Shown piece by piece: positions 23,272-34,594 of a stretch of 64,000 nt of DNA. Both the position numbers and the translations under genes were made by a program. The stretch is from Ifrita kowaldi (lineage: Eukaryota; Chordata; Aves; Passeriformes; Cinclosomatidae): contig VZRS01009544.1 of NCBI GenBank assembly GCA_013398055.1, positions 62,001 through 126,000 of the forward strand, in the 5' to 3' direction. The notes under the pieces are model-generated. The model did no database searches. It was not told the DNA's origin and saw nothing but the letters and a program-made list of their open reading frames with translations. The first letter of the stretch is position 1; every line of letters begins with the position of its first letter.

Positions 23272-23390
23272 TGTGCCGGTTTGGCCAAAATCTAGCAATA
23301 TATCCTCTGAGAGAAAACCAGGTTACAACCACCCTTCTCCCTCACCAGGTTCAGGAAAAAGGGAAATTTTCCTTGAAGGAAAGTGANAAT
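23272..23390 (+). mobile_element. LTR 5' head of an endogenous retrovirus, incomplete
   Basis: TGTGCCGGTTTGGCCAAAAT is the start of an LTR family abundant in passerine genomes, followed by CTGAGAGAAAACCAGG and AGGAAAAAGGGAAATTTTCC. The similarity stops at a single ambiguous base (N at 23387). No polyadenylation signal or TG...CA closing end is visible to the right. Either the copy is truncated or the assembly dropped the rest at the N. Confidence 0.6.
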
Positions 23391-26300
23391 GTCTTTAAAG
23401 TTATTTGTTCCCTTATTCTTGGTCTGAACGTTGAAATCTTATGATGAGTTATGAAATGTGGATATAAAAATTTGCATACCAATACCTAAGGCTTTCCTTT
23501 TCCTTATATGGTTCATTACAGCTTGAACTACATAGAAGCTTTAAGAAATCATATTTTTTTCTCTCTTGGACTTACATAGTATACTCCATAAGCTCTTTAC
23601 TCTCTATGCAGAAAGAGCTGGAAGTGGCAACATTGCCAGGTGTTACTTTGAAATTAGACACCATGTTCTATCCCAGAGTGTGATCTATTTTGAGAGGAAA
23701 TGGGGCTTTTATCCCTATAGCATGCCACTAACTGGAATGGCCAGAGCCATTCTTTGCCAGTGTAGAAATAGGAGTACCAGAATATAGTCCCACACTCCTG
23801 CTCCTTCATGCCTGGGTATAAATACATGGTCATCTGCAAGTGTCTCGTGGTATGTCCTAGGAAGTCTGTGCTCTCAACACCTGTAAGCAGTCAAATACCA
23901 TTGTATAAAAGGATTACTTTTCAATAATGTGTGTGTCACATTATTTATGATGTAGAAATTGGATTTAAATATACCCTAAGATTTATGAATAGTTGTTAAA
24001 GCAAGAATGTTGCTGAGGTGTTTTTATGACTGTAACACTCACTGTTCACATATTAAAGAAGATAACTACAATAAAAAGATACAATGAAGAATTTATTTCT
24101 CAAGGTGCAGCAGTTCATTGTGGTTTCCATTTCTACTCCCAGAAATACTTGAACCTAACAAATGTTCCATTCCTGGCATTTGTGAAGATAATCTACTTCA
24201 GAAAAAGTCAGCATGGTTTTTCAGCATGTCTTGTGCTCTGGCACAAAGAATACACTTTCCTACTGCAGGATTTCCAGTTTTAAGAATACAAGGAATGCTT
24301 GTGGTTCTGACAGAATTATGATGTTTGCAACAGTGCATCTGTCTTAGAGAGATTAACAGCATGTGAGTTCTCTAAAATGGGATTCACTGAGTTTTGTGAT
24401 CATATACAAAATCTTTCGCCTTTCAAACTCCCTGGTAAAGGATTCTCAATTTTTTTCACAGAAATATGTTTCTGAATACATCAAGATTTCTACAGATATC
24501 ACACGCAAGAACTATTTAGGATAAACTGCATCGTCTTTCAGATACACTGATGCTAGAAGCTATATTAACTCTTCATTTGACAGGCCTGTCATCATTTGAA
24601 AGTTCCTTTAACTGGTCTCACTTCAGAGGAATACTTTAAGTATGAAATTGCACATCTGGACAGAGTCAGAACACCTGGAAGATACCACCAAGCAGCTGAA
24701 GTAAATTTGAAGTAAATTTGAATTTGTCTATTTTTTGATAGACACTGTGCAAATGAAATCTGAAATATGACTTATTTCATCCATGTCACAGAAAATGTAA
24801 AGTTCACCTTAGTTTAGCCATGATGACCAAGACAAACCTTTTCTCTGCTCCAGTTCTTCTTTCTGGAAACATTTTTGTTCCTACTGGAAACTTTTTTTAA
24901 AGTCTTTTCTTTTTACATCTCACTCTTCTTTGTGTCCAATTGTCCTACTTTCCTAAAGGATGGAAGCAGCCGCTGTCACTCCCCTACAAAAGCCTCTCCT
25001 TAAGCTTTTCCTCTCCAGAATATTTGCAACCATCTTGACCCTATTGGGGCAAACTAATTTAATAAAATATCTTTGGCTAAGAAACAATAGCAAAGATCAA
25101 ATAGATCTCTTTTAGCAAAATGATGCTATAAAAAGACTGAAAAATAAAGCAGCAGTACCTCAACCAGACTGAAGGCCAGATTTTCCTTTGCTGCTTGACT
25201 TTCCTATCACTGGATACAAACGGCAGTGTTGGACGCCTAAGTATTTTCCACAAAGAGCATATGCATTTTTAAGTACATTTGAAAGAAAGAGTATATGCTG
25301 GCTCAAAGAAAGCACAGCACTGCCAGCATTCTTTTTCCTCTCTGAGTCAAGTCATGTTCCTGGAAGCACAGAAGTGTCAATTTAGCAAAGGTCACCATGA
25401 TACATATTTTTGATGTCTCCAGTGATATTCTTGCTCATCACCACTTAAACACAAGTGTTTGTCATCATAAAAAAGCAAAAAGATCAGTCTTAGAACAAGG
25501 TAACAAACTTAAGAAAGATCTAGACCTGAAAAAGATTTCTGCTTTTTCACTTTATACAAAAAATAATAATGTGCAAAACCTATCAAAGTTAAATGCATTT
25601 CAACCAAATGTTTGTTTTGGGCTTAAATTTCATTTCTCATATTTATTACACTATTATTTACAATTTCTTTTAAACATTCCCAGCTAGTAATGTATTTAAT
25701 ACCTTCCATCATTCTGTGACTAATTATTCTTTTTCCTGGCAATTTTCCTTTTTTCATTTGTTTCACTTTCCCTGATGTACACATGGCCAAAATATTCAAA
25801 CCAGTTTCCTATAGTCTGCTAAGCATTCAGTGAAATGAGAATATTTAGTTAAATCTATGTGCTCTTTCAAATTGCCAGCATTTATTTTCTTTAGACGCTG
25901 ACATGGAAAGGTCATAAGCAGGAGTTAAACATCAATCAGAATAAATAAAAACTAAATAAACAGCCTTATAGAAACGATAAAATTGGTTGCATGGGGTCTT
26001 TCAATCCATGTCTCAACTGCAGTCAGAAGCATTTATACCTTCATCAGTCCTGGTAAAAGTTTGTTTCTATTACTCTTTAGGAGCACCACAACTGCAGGAA
26101 TTCCCTAGTTTCCCAAGCTCTCCAAGGCGTACTTCTACTCCCTATGGTAAGAAAATACCCTGATGTTTAAACTGATTTTCCCTGTTGCAGTGTATCTCAT
26201 CCACTGGGCAAATCTATATATGCAAATAGACTTTTCAGAAATTTTGTATTTATAAAATTGTTATTAAATTCTTCCTCCTCTCCTTCATCTTTCACCCCTT

Positions 26301-28560
26301 GCATGTCAAGTTCTCTGGATTTTTTTCCCTCTTTTTGTCTACACTGTTTCTAGTTGGTCTAAACGGATGCACACTGAAAGACCTACTAAAAATTAGATCT
26401 AGCTGAGGCCTTACTAATGGTAATAAAGAAGAAGTTTATTTCATGCCTCTTGAAAGCTATGTTATAAAATATCCTAGAACATTCTTATCTGACAGAGTTC
26501 ATTCATGTTCAGATGGAGATCTATTCCAGCTGTCAAATATGCTGAAGAACAGCTGAAGTAATTATTCCCCTGTCATATTAGTATATTTTTCCCTAAGTTA
26601 TTGCCTTGCACTTTTTCATAGAGAATTTCATTCCTAATAAATCTCATTCTGTTATTTTAGACTCCTCATTTTGCCTTTTCTTTTTAAGGGCATATGTGAG
26701 ACTAAAGCAAGTATGACTCTGAATTATTAATGACAGAGTGACTTCCTATGACTGGCTGAGAACTCAAAGACTGAAGTATTTATTACTAAGTCTTAGAGTT
26801 TCAGACGTTAATTAGATTTTAGCTTATCCTCAAGTGACAGAGTAATAACTTGCCCTAACTTATGACTTTTTACCTATATTTAAGAGCAGTGCTCTACTCT
26901 TGGAGTTGGATGCTGCCCTTCTAACCCTTGCCACTGATTACTCTATAATAAAATACTGTTGTGAGCTCTCTGAATGGTTGCACTTAAGTTCTGTTTATAA
27001 TATAAATCTAGGCCAAACTTTTGTTAAGCAGAGTCTCTCATCTTGGGGCCTTGGCATCAGGACCTCTGACTTCCACTGTTTATTGGCTTCTAACTGAGAG
27101 AATTATGATAGATGGGGAAAATTACTAGACATTAACAACAAGACAAAAATTGATCTTTTCCCCAAAAATACTTTATTTGCAATACATTTTAATGTTTAGC
27201 TAAAAAAAGTGAGGAGGCACCTTTATTTTCATAATTTTAATAAAATATTTTGATACTTCACTAGTTCATTCCCAATTTTTCCAAGATCACCCAAATTTCT
27301 GTTACGGGAATTACCCAGATAAAATGCTGTATTGTAAAAGAGAAGCCTGTTTTCAGATGATCTTCCTCCAGAGACTCCAATTTAAATTCACTTCCTCCCC
27401 TTGGTTTCTTTGGACTAAACATTTACACCAGTCTGAATGCTTCCTCTTTTGTGGAGGAGAGGGCTCACCTTTAGGAGCTATCTTGAAGATAAGTAATAGT
27501 CAATTCCCACCGCTGCCAGAAGAGATCAGAATAAGTTTTGGTCAGCAAACTGTGTGCTGGAGGCCTGATAAGAACTCAAGTCCTCAGCTTTCAAGCACAG
27601 TTTTCCCCTTGTTTGCCCTCATCCTTGAGTAATCATTGAGATACAAAACTTACAGTGGAATGAGGACAGCTAATGCACCAGAGCTGGAATACACATGGAA
27701 ATCTTCAGGGTCAGGTCCAATTTTGGATGACAGCACCGTACATCTTGTTAGTAAAGGGGTTTTTATAGCATCATTACCATGAAGAATTGCGGTTCATTTC
27801 CCCCACACCTCTGAGCATGTCCAACATATTTGTACTATTTAGCTCAAGCAGCTTCCTCAGAAAAGGATGGATAGAGGACTGTAAGCTGGCTGAGTCTCAA
27901 CATGACCAAGACCACGTAGAAGAAAAGTTAGGATGTTCAAGGAATCCTTTAGCCTTGTGAACAAGTTCTTATGAGTTCAAATGTGGAGCTGCTCTCATTC
28001 TCTTGCACCTGGAAAAATAAATTTGAGGGAAATATTAGGGATGGAAACCTTAAATAAGGCCGAATTTCAAAGATAACAAGTGTTATTTGAAAAAGTTGGC
28101 TTCTCAGATGGTCCTCTTCCATGAGAATAGTATTTATGATCTCTTGCTGAGTCTTGGGAAATTATGTGAGAGTTTATCAAAAAAGTCCATAAGAAAATAA
28201 ACATTTTCCCTCGCTTTTTTTTAAGAGTACACACACAAAACATATATTCATGAATTGTAACAAAAATATTTAATTGTGCCCTATTTTAACTCAGCATCCT
28301 TAACTGTACATTAAGCCCATTATGTACCTGTGCCATGTTTAGGCTGCAGAAGGAAATATAATCCTTCCAGTTAACTGCTGTGGGAAAAATATTTGTTTTT
28401 CTTAACCCTTTTAATGTTTAAATGTTCTAGTCATTTTTAATAAAAATTTTTCCATTTTTACAATCTCGGAAGATTAATGTGGAACTTCTTATGAAAATGC
28501 ATATTTGTCTGCTGCCTGGATTAAAAGTATTAAGGTTATATTTTATAAAGATATATTTAC
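23391..28560. other. long unique AT-rich stretch, no supported gene
   Basis: No transposon tail, RNA gene or convincing exon is visible. A direct repeat of GAAGTAAATTT lies near 24700-24722. The frames at 25397-25687 and 27324-27632 have no recognisable motif. Confidence 0.4.
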
Positions 28561-28561
28561 A

Positions 28562-28615
28562 CATTTAAAGCCAGAAGGAACAGCTTTTAATGAACTAGAA
28601 TATTATGTTCCTAGC
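28562..28615 (-). mobile_element. possible ancient CR1 tail
   Basis: TTAAAGCCAGAAGGAACAGC then TTTTAATGAACTAGA resembles the reverse complement of the ancient amniote CR1 tail (GATGATCATAATGGTCCCTTCTGGCC). The same family is clearer at 61345-61450 on the plus strand. Weakly supported. Confidence 0.35.
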
Positions 28616-31281
28616 CTTCTGTTTTGTTTAATTTAACTACAGAAAGATGTAAAATTGTCTTGAAATACTACATTTATTTACTTCCAAATTAGTAACTTCT
28701 TCCAGAATAATATGCAGTGTTGTATAATACCACTTTTGGAAAAGAATAATATTCAGTGGTTTATTGCTATCATACTCACGTTCTCACATACTTCATTTTT
28801 GTCAGCTACAAAGTGAAGCATTATTCAGTGTGTAATATTCTACGGTCCATGAATTAGAATATGGATTTCTGTTCCAGTTTTTTCCCAAGTTCCTGATCTT
28901 CTTTAGTTAAAGGCTAGACATTGATGAAATGAGTGTGTCCTACCACAAGCTACTGAAGAACTTCAATAACTACTTGCTTCTAGAATTGGGATGGAGTTCA
29001 AAATCTTCAAGGTTCTTCTTCAGAACTTATGTTGATCAAGCTTGTATTTCTTTGTTCTGGTTTTATTATTTATTATTTGTTCACAAAATAAATATGCCTC
29101 CATAGCCCTCCAAGTCAACCTAGAATTAACCTAACATACTTGATATTCTCTTTGCTGTCAAACACTTAAGATTCTTGTGCATACTACAACAAAGACAAAA
29201 TAAATCAGTTGCAAACAGATAATCCTGCTTCCATATTGTTACAAGGACCAGCAAAGGGAACTGCAAACCCATATGGCTATAAGGCAAATCCAGCAAAAGT
29301 TAGCCTGTGTGTTCTGTGTTTATGTGAAATTCATCAGGAAGGGGACACAGAGGTGATAGCAGCAACAGCCCTGTCCTAGCTAGACTGAACCGCACACAAA
29401 ACCTCACTTCCAGTTTTCCTAGCAAAATCCAATGTCTCATGTTCTCCGGAATGAAAGAAATCAATAAAGGGTCTCATCTGCAGCTGGAAAGAGCATTCTT
29501 TTCACCAAATAATGAGCAAGAACACAGCAGATTTTCTTTCCAAAAGGAACATATTTGCCTTTTCCAGGGAATACTTTGTGAGATTCACAATGTGATCTTT
29601 TTTTGTATGAAAGGCCAATCTGCTGAACAAATGTGTTCTGCTTATTTGACCAAAAATTAACTGAGATACTAAAGAAGAAATAGCAGGAAAAAATCTCAGT
29701 TTTAGGGAAAGGATAGGGGAAAAGTCTTCCTGTTTTCCCCTCTTTTGCTCTAGTGTGAGGCAAACCATCAGCTGGTAAGAGCTGAACTGCAGAAAATACG
29801 TGTACAGGTTGGCAAAGAAGTTGCAAGTGTCCTGAGGAGGTTTTCAAAGTGTCCACATGATGTTGACTCCATCACAGGAACAAGCTTGTAAGAGTGGAAC
29901 CATATCAAAGGGAAAACTACAAGTACAACTGATGCTGCCTGTGCCTAGCGAAGAGCCAAGATGAAATTTCATATGTTTTGTTTATCTCCACCTAACAGGG
30001 AGCCTCTAACATTTGAACAGATATTTTCCATCATGGCAGGGATGTTAGAGGCCATTCCATGTGTGTGTGGTTTTTAAGCACAGCTCTTCTTCTTGTGTCT
30101 ACTTCAGTATAACCTTTTCTTCCTGTACACAAAACATTCTACTAGGTGCTGGTTAAATGGGAATTGTTCATAATCGCATAGAAGGGGGAACAAAATCAAG
30201 GAACAAAATATAAAATTCTGATTTTCAGTCCAAGCACATGTCAAAGTTGGACCAGCTACTGGGAGTGTTAATAAACTGGAGTGAGGTGAAATTCCTGCAA
30301 ACAGTATATGTGCTTCCTATATGTTTCAAGGCCTGTGAAAGAAAGATATTAATGCAGGTCTTTCCACTCAGTACAAGACCTTTTGAGAATTTCTCTTTCT
30401 ATATGGCCAATTTAATATGCTTTTACTCATTAAAAGGTTGGAAATTTCTATTGCTTGCCAGACAAAACTTTTGGAGAAGGTACTGGAAATTAGTTTGGAA
30501 GGTATTTTGTGGCCTGGAAATAACTACTGATGCTAATTGCCAGGTATATATATATTTTTTTAAAAAGTAAAATAGGAAGAAAAGACCCACCTCCAAACTA
30601 TACGCGATTCATTAATAAAAGAACAGTTGTTTGAGGAGGTTATTTACATCTTTCTTTAGGTATCTAGAGGGCAGAAACCCAGGCAAGGAGATGGGGCTCC
30701 ATCTGTAATCAACACAATGAAATATACCTCTTCAAAGATGACTGCTAGAGTCAGTTATAGCCCAACTTTGTGCTCTGATTTGTCCTCTTCAAGCACCATT
30801 CTTTCTCCATTCACTGTGGAGATGGATGCTTTTGGGTATCTAACAGTTTCTTCCCCACCTCTGTTGGACTGCAGCAAAGAGCCACGTTGCCCTGAACAGA
30901 ACATCTGCTGCGTAGTGGCCATGAGACACCGTATCGCAATCATCAGGCATAAATACATCACCTCGTATCTCTATCCCTTTGTTTCTTGTCCTCCATGACT
31001 GTGCCATTCACCATACGTAAAGATCCTGTAAAGAAACTAGGGAAGAATCAAACGTGTCCCATACTTTGTTTCCTCTCTAAAAATCTGAGTATTTGAAAGA
31101 CAAGTCTGCTTGATAGTGTTTCCAGATATTTTCTGATTCATATTATTACTGCTTCTTGAAATTTAATTGTGTTACCTAGAGAAATTACAGTAAACAAATG
31201 TCTAAAAATCCAACTGCATGTTAAGTAGTCTGATGAACATTAATTTTGATGGCAGAAGCAAGTAAAGAATGATTTCCAGTT
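28616..31281. other. unique sequence, no supported gene
   Basis: No repeat family or RNA gene is recognised. Frames overlap on opposite strands at 29439-29856 and at 30717-30998, and none carries a motif I know. Confidence 0.4.
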
Positions 31282-31304
31282 GGGAAGGGGGCGGCGGGGG
31301 GGGG
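31282..31304 (+). repeat. G-run with quadruplex potential
   Basis: GGGAAGGGGGCGGCGGGGGG and further G give at least four runs of three or more G with short spacers, fitting the usual G-quadruplex pattern. It is isolated in AT-rich DNA, with no CpG island or promoter signature around it. Confidence 0.7.
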
Positions 31305-33159
31305 AATGTATCATTAAGAAGTCCCAACAAGATCTATTGCCATAGATGGTGGATAGTGGCTGTACCACACAAGGCCTAGCTACTTGAGTCAAGGTCCTAT
31401 TTCAGCTTTACACTTAGAAATGTAGCTCTCGATTTCATTACAGAGCAGTGAAATTATTGTACAGTTATCTGTAATACTACTTTGACACAGGCCTGAAACA
31501 CAAATTCTTTAATCTGTTAAACCAATGATCAGAAAGTTGTATCACACTTGTAGGAAAGGACATAGATATCACCCTTGTGTGCCCCATTTTTATTAAGAGA
31601 ATCATAAACAATCTTGACACATTGTGCTGATGGCACTCTGGTGCCCAGACTGATCATGGAATTTGGACTTTAAATCACTAAGGCAAAAAAAGGTCAAATT
31701 TTCTAAAGATTGTATCTCTCATTTCAAAAAATTAAGCAACTGCATTACAGCTTGATCCCACAGATCTTTCTGTCCCTAATTATTTTTCCTGACCCATATT
31801 CTGACCTGCTTAAGCCTTGGTTTAATATCTCAATGGATTCCACAAGGAATTCCCAAAATAAAGGAGCATTTAAAAGCAATAAAGCAATAAAAGTGATAAA
31901 GATGACAAAATGCGACCCAGTAGTTTGCAAAACTGTTCTGTTATGGAAACTATTTTTTCTGAGTAAAATGCGAGGGAATAACACCATTGCTAAAAATCCT
32001 TTTGCTCCATATTTTCTCATGAGAGAAAATTTATTTATCATACTCAGGATGACAAAAACTATAAGCACTAAACAGGAATTCAAGGTTATTAACTACAGAT
32101 TACTAAATTTGGAGGATTTAGTATATGAATATAGCATTTCTGTTATACTTGTCTATCCCTGAGTTAAAGAAAGAAAAAAACCATCTTAAACATTGCAAGG
32201 CAATCTTTATCTGGAACCAAAATGGGTTACATAGCAGAGAAAAAATGTGTACAGACACCAGAGGTCAGTGAAACCTATCTTGTCAGCAGGGACTGAGTCG
32301 AAGAGTAGGACAAAGGTGCAACTTCAACCAGCATCTGAAATTCATTAGATTTCCAAATGTAAATTCCAACACACATAGGGAATTTGAGCTCTGAGTCTCT
32401 ATGATATTCCGTGCTTATATCACCCCCCTGCCAAACCGTCTATTATTCTTGAAGGCTTTCTCTGCTTTATTTTGCCTGTTTCAATCATAGTGATGGTCAT
32501 CTGAACTACATATGTGTTACATAGGAATTAACAACATATCCTCTAATTAAACTGTAAAGAAACACAATATTGTGTCTTAGCCCAAACCTGCAAACACCAT
32601 TAAAAGGAGATAATGAAACACAGGATGTGCATTTTTCATGTTTAGTATAGGAGGTGATATACAAATTTTGTAGTGCTCTTTTTCACACAGCCATGTTTCC
32701 TAAAGAATTATACCCCATCTGGTTGAAAGTGACCACAAAACAGATCAAAGCCACAGGGAGATCAGGGCTGGAATGTCACTCTGGCTCAGAACAGCAAAGA
32801 ATAGCTTTTCTGAAGTATTATGAAAAATTCTTAATGCCCTGTTCTTTCTTCCCCAGCTGTCATCCCTCTTTTTACTGGATTTTTCCCCCTCTATTTCTTT
32901 CCTACTCCTCTTTTCACAGGTTTTCTAACAGGAAAAACAAATCAAAGAGCTCTTCATTTGAATCTAGCTTTAAAAGCTCCAAAGCATAAGTGAATCTGAG
33001 ATCAGATACAGTTAATAAACCCCAGCTCTAACAGGAATCATCTATGATAGTTCACATTTAAATTCCTCCATGATTTTCTGCTTAGGAATACAGCTGTCAT
33101 CTTTCATCTTCTCCTTTTATCTAGACTGTTCTTTCACTCATCTTTGATGATACAAATCA
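31305..33159. other. unique stretch with the longest non-transposon frame
   Basis: A 150-codon plus-strand frame (31710-32162) overlaps a 112-codon minus-strand frame (31745-32083), so the DNA is simply stop-poor on both strands. Neither translation has a recognised domain. Their mutual overlap argues against real coding. Confidence 0.4.
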
Positions 33160-33212
33160 CTGTAGCTCCAATGAAACCAACTCAATTGTACTAATTTAGA
33201 GCAGCTGAGATA
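33160..33212 (+). repeat. ancient amniote repeat relic
   Basis: CTGTAGCTCCAATGAAACCA then TGTACTAATTTAGAGCAGCTGAG follows the order of an old dispersed repeat (TAGCTCCATTGACTTCAA...TTTACACCAGCTGAGGATC). Strongly diverged, identified by general familiarity only. Confidence 0.35.
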
Positions 33213-33796
33213 TTTTTCTGTCCTCAACTCTGTACTTTTGTGGCAACAAGAAGTCCTTACGTTACCACTTTATAGTTTTGATGCTTAGACAATTGCTCTA
33301 CATGAATTTTGCCAATTTGATTTTATTTTTCATTCAAGATTGCTTATAACTTTCTTACAGTTTGAAGACATACTCCTGTTCCTCTTCAGCTTTTCTCTGA
33401 CAAACATTTTCTCTTGGAACATCCTGTAACTCTATAATGCAACCTCTTCCTTTGCGAGGAACCAAGCCTCTGTAATAACTATTATGACCTAACTTCCATT
33501 TGTCATGCTTGTGTCGACGACTGAGCTTTTTGCTCTGTTTGCATTTAGTTGAAGCACTTAATTTATTTTCCAGTTTTGTCAAAAAACAATAATGACTTTC
33601 TACATTTTTCCTTTTTTTAACTCTGCATACCTTTATGTGGTCTGTATAATTGAAATATTAGAAACATTTACTCAAAACAAACATATCCATCTCTCTTCAT
33701 GATAAAATAGAATCATTTTCCTTTCTCTTCACCTGAAGGAATTAATTATTCCTTAATTTGTTAAATTTTCTTTATTATTCTTGATATCTTGTTAGG

Positions 33797-34594
33797 CTAG
33801 AGCAGTGGGTCCATGGGAACCCCATGAAGTTCAACAAGGCCAAAGGCAAGGTCCTGCATGTAGGACAGGACAGTCCCAAGCACAAAAAAAAAACCTGGGC
33901 AGAGAATAGAGCCAGGGCAGCACTGAGGAGAAGGACTTGAGACACTCCCTGTATGAGAAGCTCAACATGAGCCAGCAATGTGCACTTGCAGTCCAGAAAG
34001 CCAAACACATCCTGGGCTGTGTCAAATGCAGCGTGGCCAGCAGGGCAAGGGAGGTGGTTTTCCCCTTCTGCTTCACTCTCCTCAGCACCTGCAGTGCTGC
34101 ATCCAGCTCTGGGACCTCATCATAAGAAGGATGTGGATTTCTTGGAGCAGGTCCCGTGGAGGGCCAAAAAGATGACTAGGAGGCTGGAGCACCTCTCCTA
34201 TGAATGAACAGTCTTGGGGTTGTTGAGATGAGAAGAGAAGGTTCCAGTGAGACTTCACTGCAGCCTTCCAGTAGGTAAGGGGGGCACAAGAAGAGAGCTG
34301 GAGAGGGACTTTTTCAAGGGCATGTAATGAAAGGACAAGGAGCGATGACTTCAAACTAAAGGATGGTAGTTTTAGATTAGATATTAAGAAGAAATTCTTT
34401 ACTGTGAGGGTGGTGAGTCATTGGAACAGGCTAGCCAGAGAAGTTGTGGATGCCCCATCCCCAGAAGTGTTTAAAACCAGGTTGGGAGGGGACCTGAGCA
34501 ACCTGGTCTATTGGGACGTTTCCCTGCCCAAGGTAGAAGGGTTGGAATTAGACAATCTTTAAGGGTCCATTCCAATCCAAATCTTTCTGTGATC
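33797..34594 (+). mobile_element. CR1 LINE 3' fragment, ~800 bp
   Basis: It starts in the reverse transcriptase C-terminal part (CTAGAGCAGTGGGTCCATGG, CCCCATGAAGTTCAACAAGG, GGCAAGGTCCTGCATGTAGG) and runs through GAGCCAGCAATGTGCACTTG, CATCCTGGGCTGTGTCAAA, GAGGCTGGAGCACCTCTCC, TTTACTGTGAGGGTGGTGAG and AGAAGTTGTGGATGCCCC to the tail GGGTTGGAATTAGACAATC...TTTCTGTGATCC. Order and orientation are intact, so this is a simple 5'-truncated insertion. Overlapping frames of 62-91 codons on both strands within it are by-products. I see no clear target duplication. Confidence 0.9.

Noticed and set aside
31710..32162. 150-codon plus-strand open frame as a gene
   Set aside because: An overlapping 112-codon frame occupies the other strand, the composition is AT-rich, and the translation shows no domain, signal or known motif. 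There is no promoter or splice evidence.
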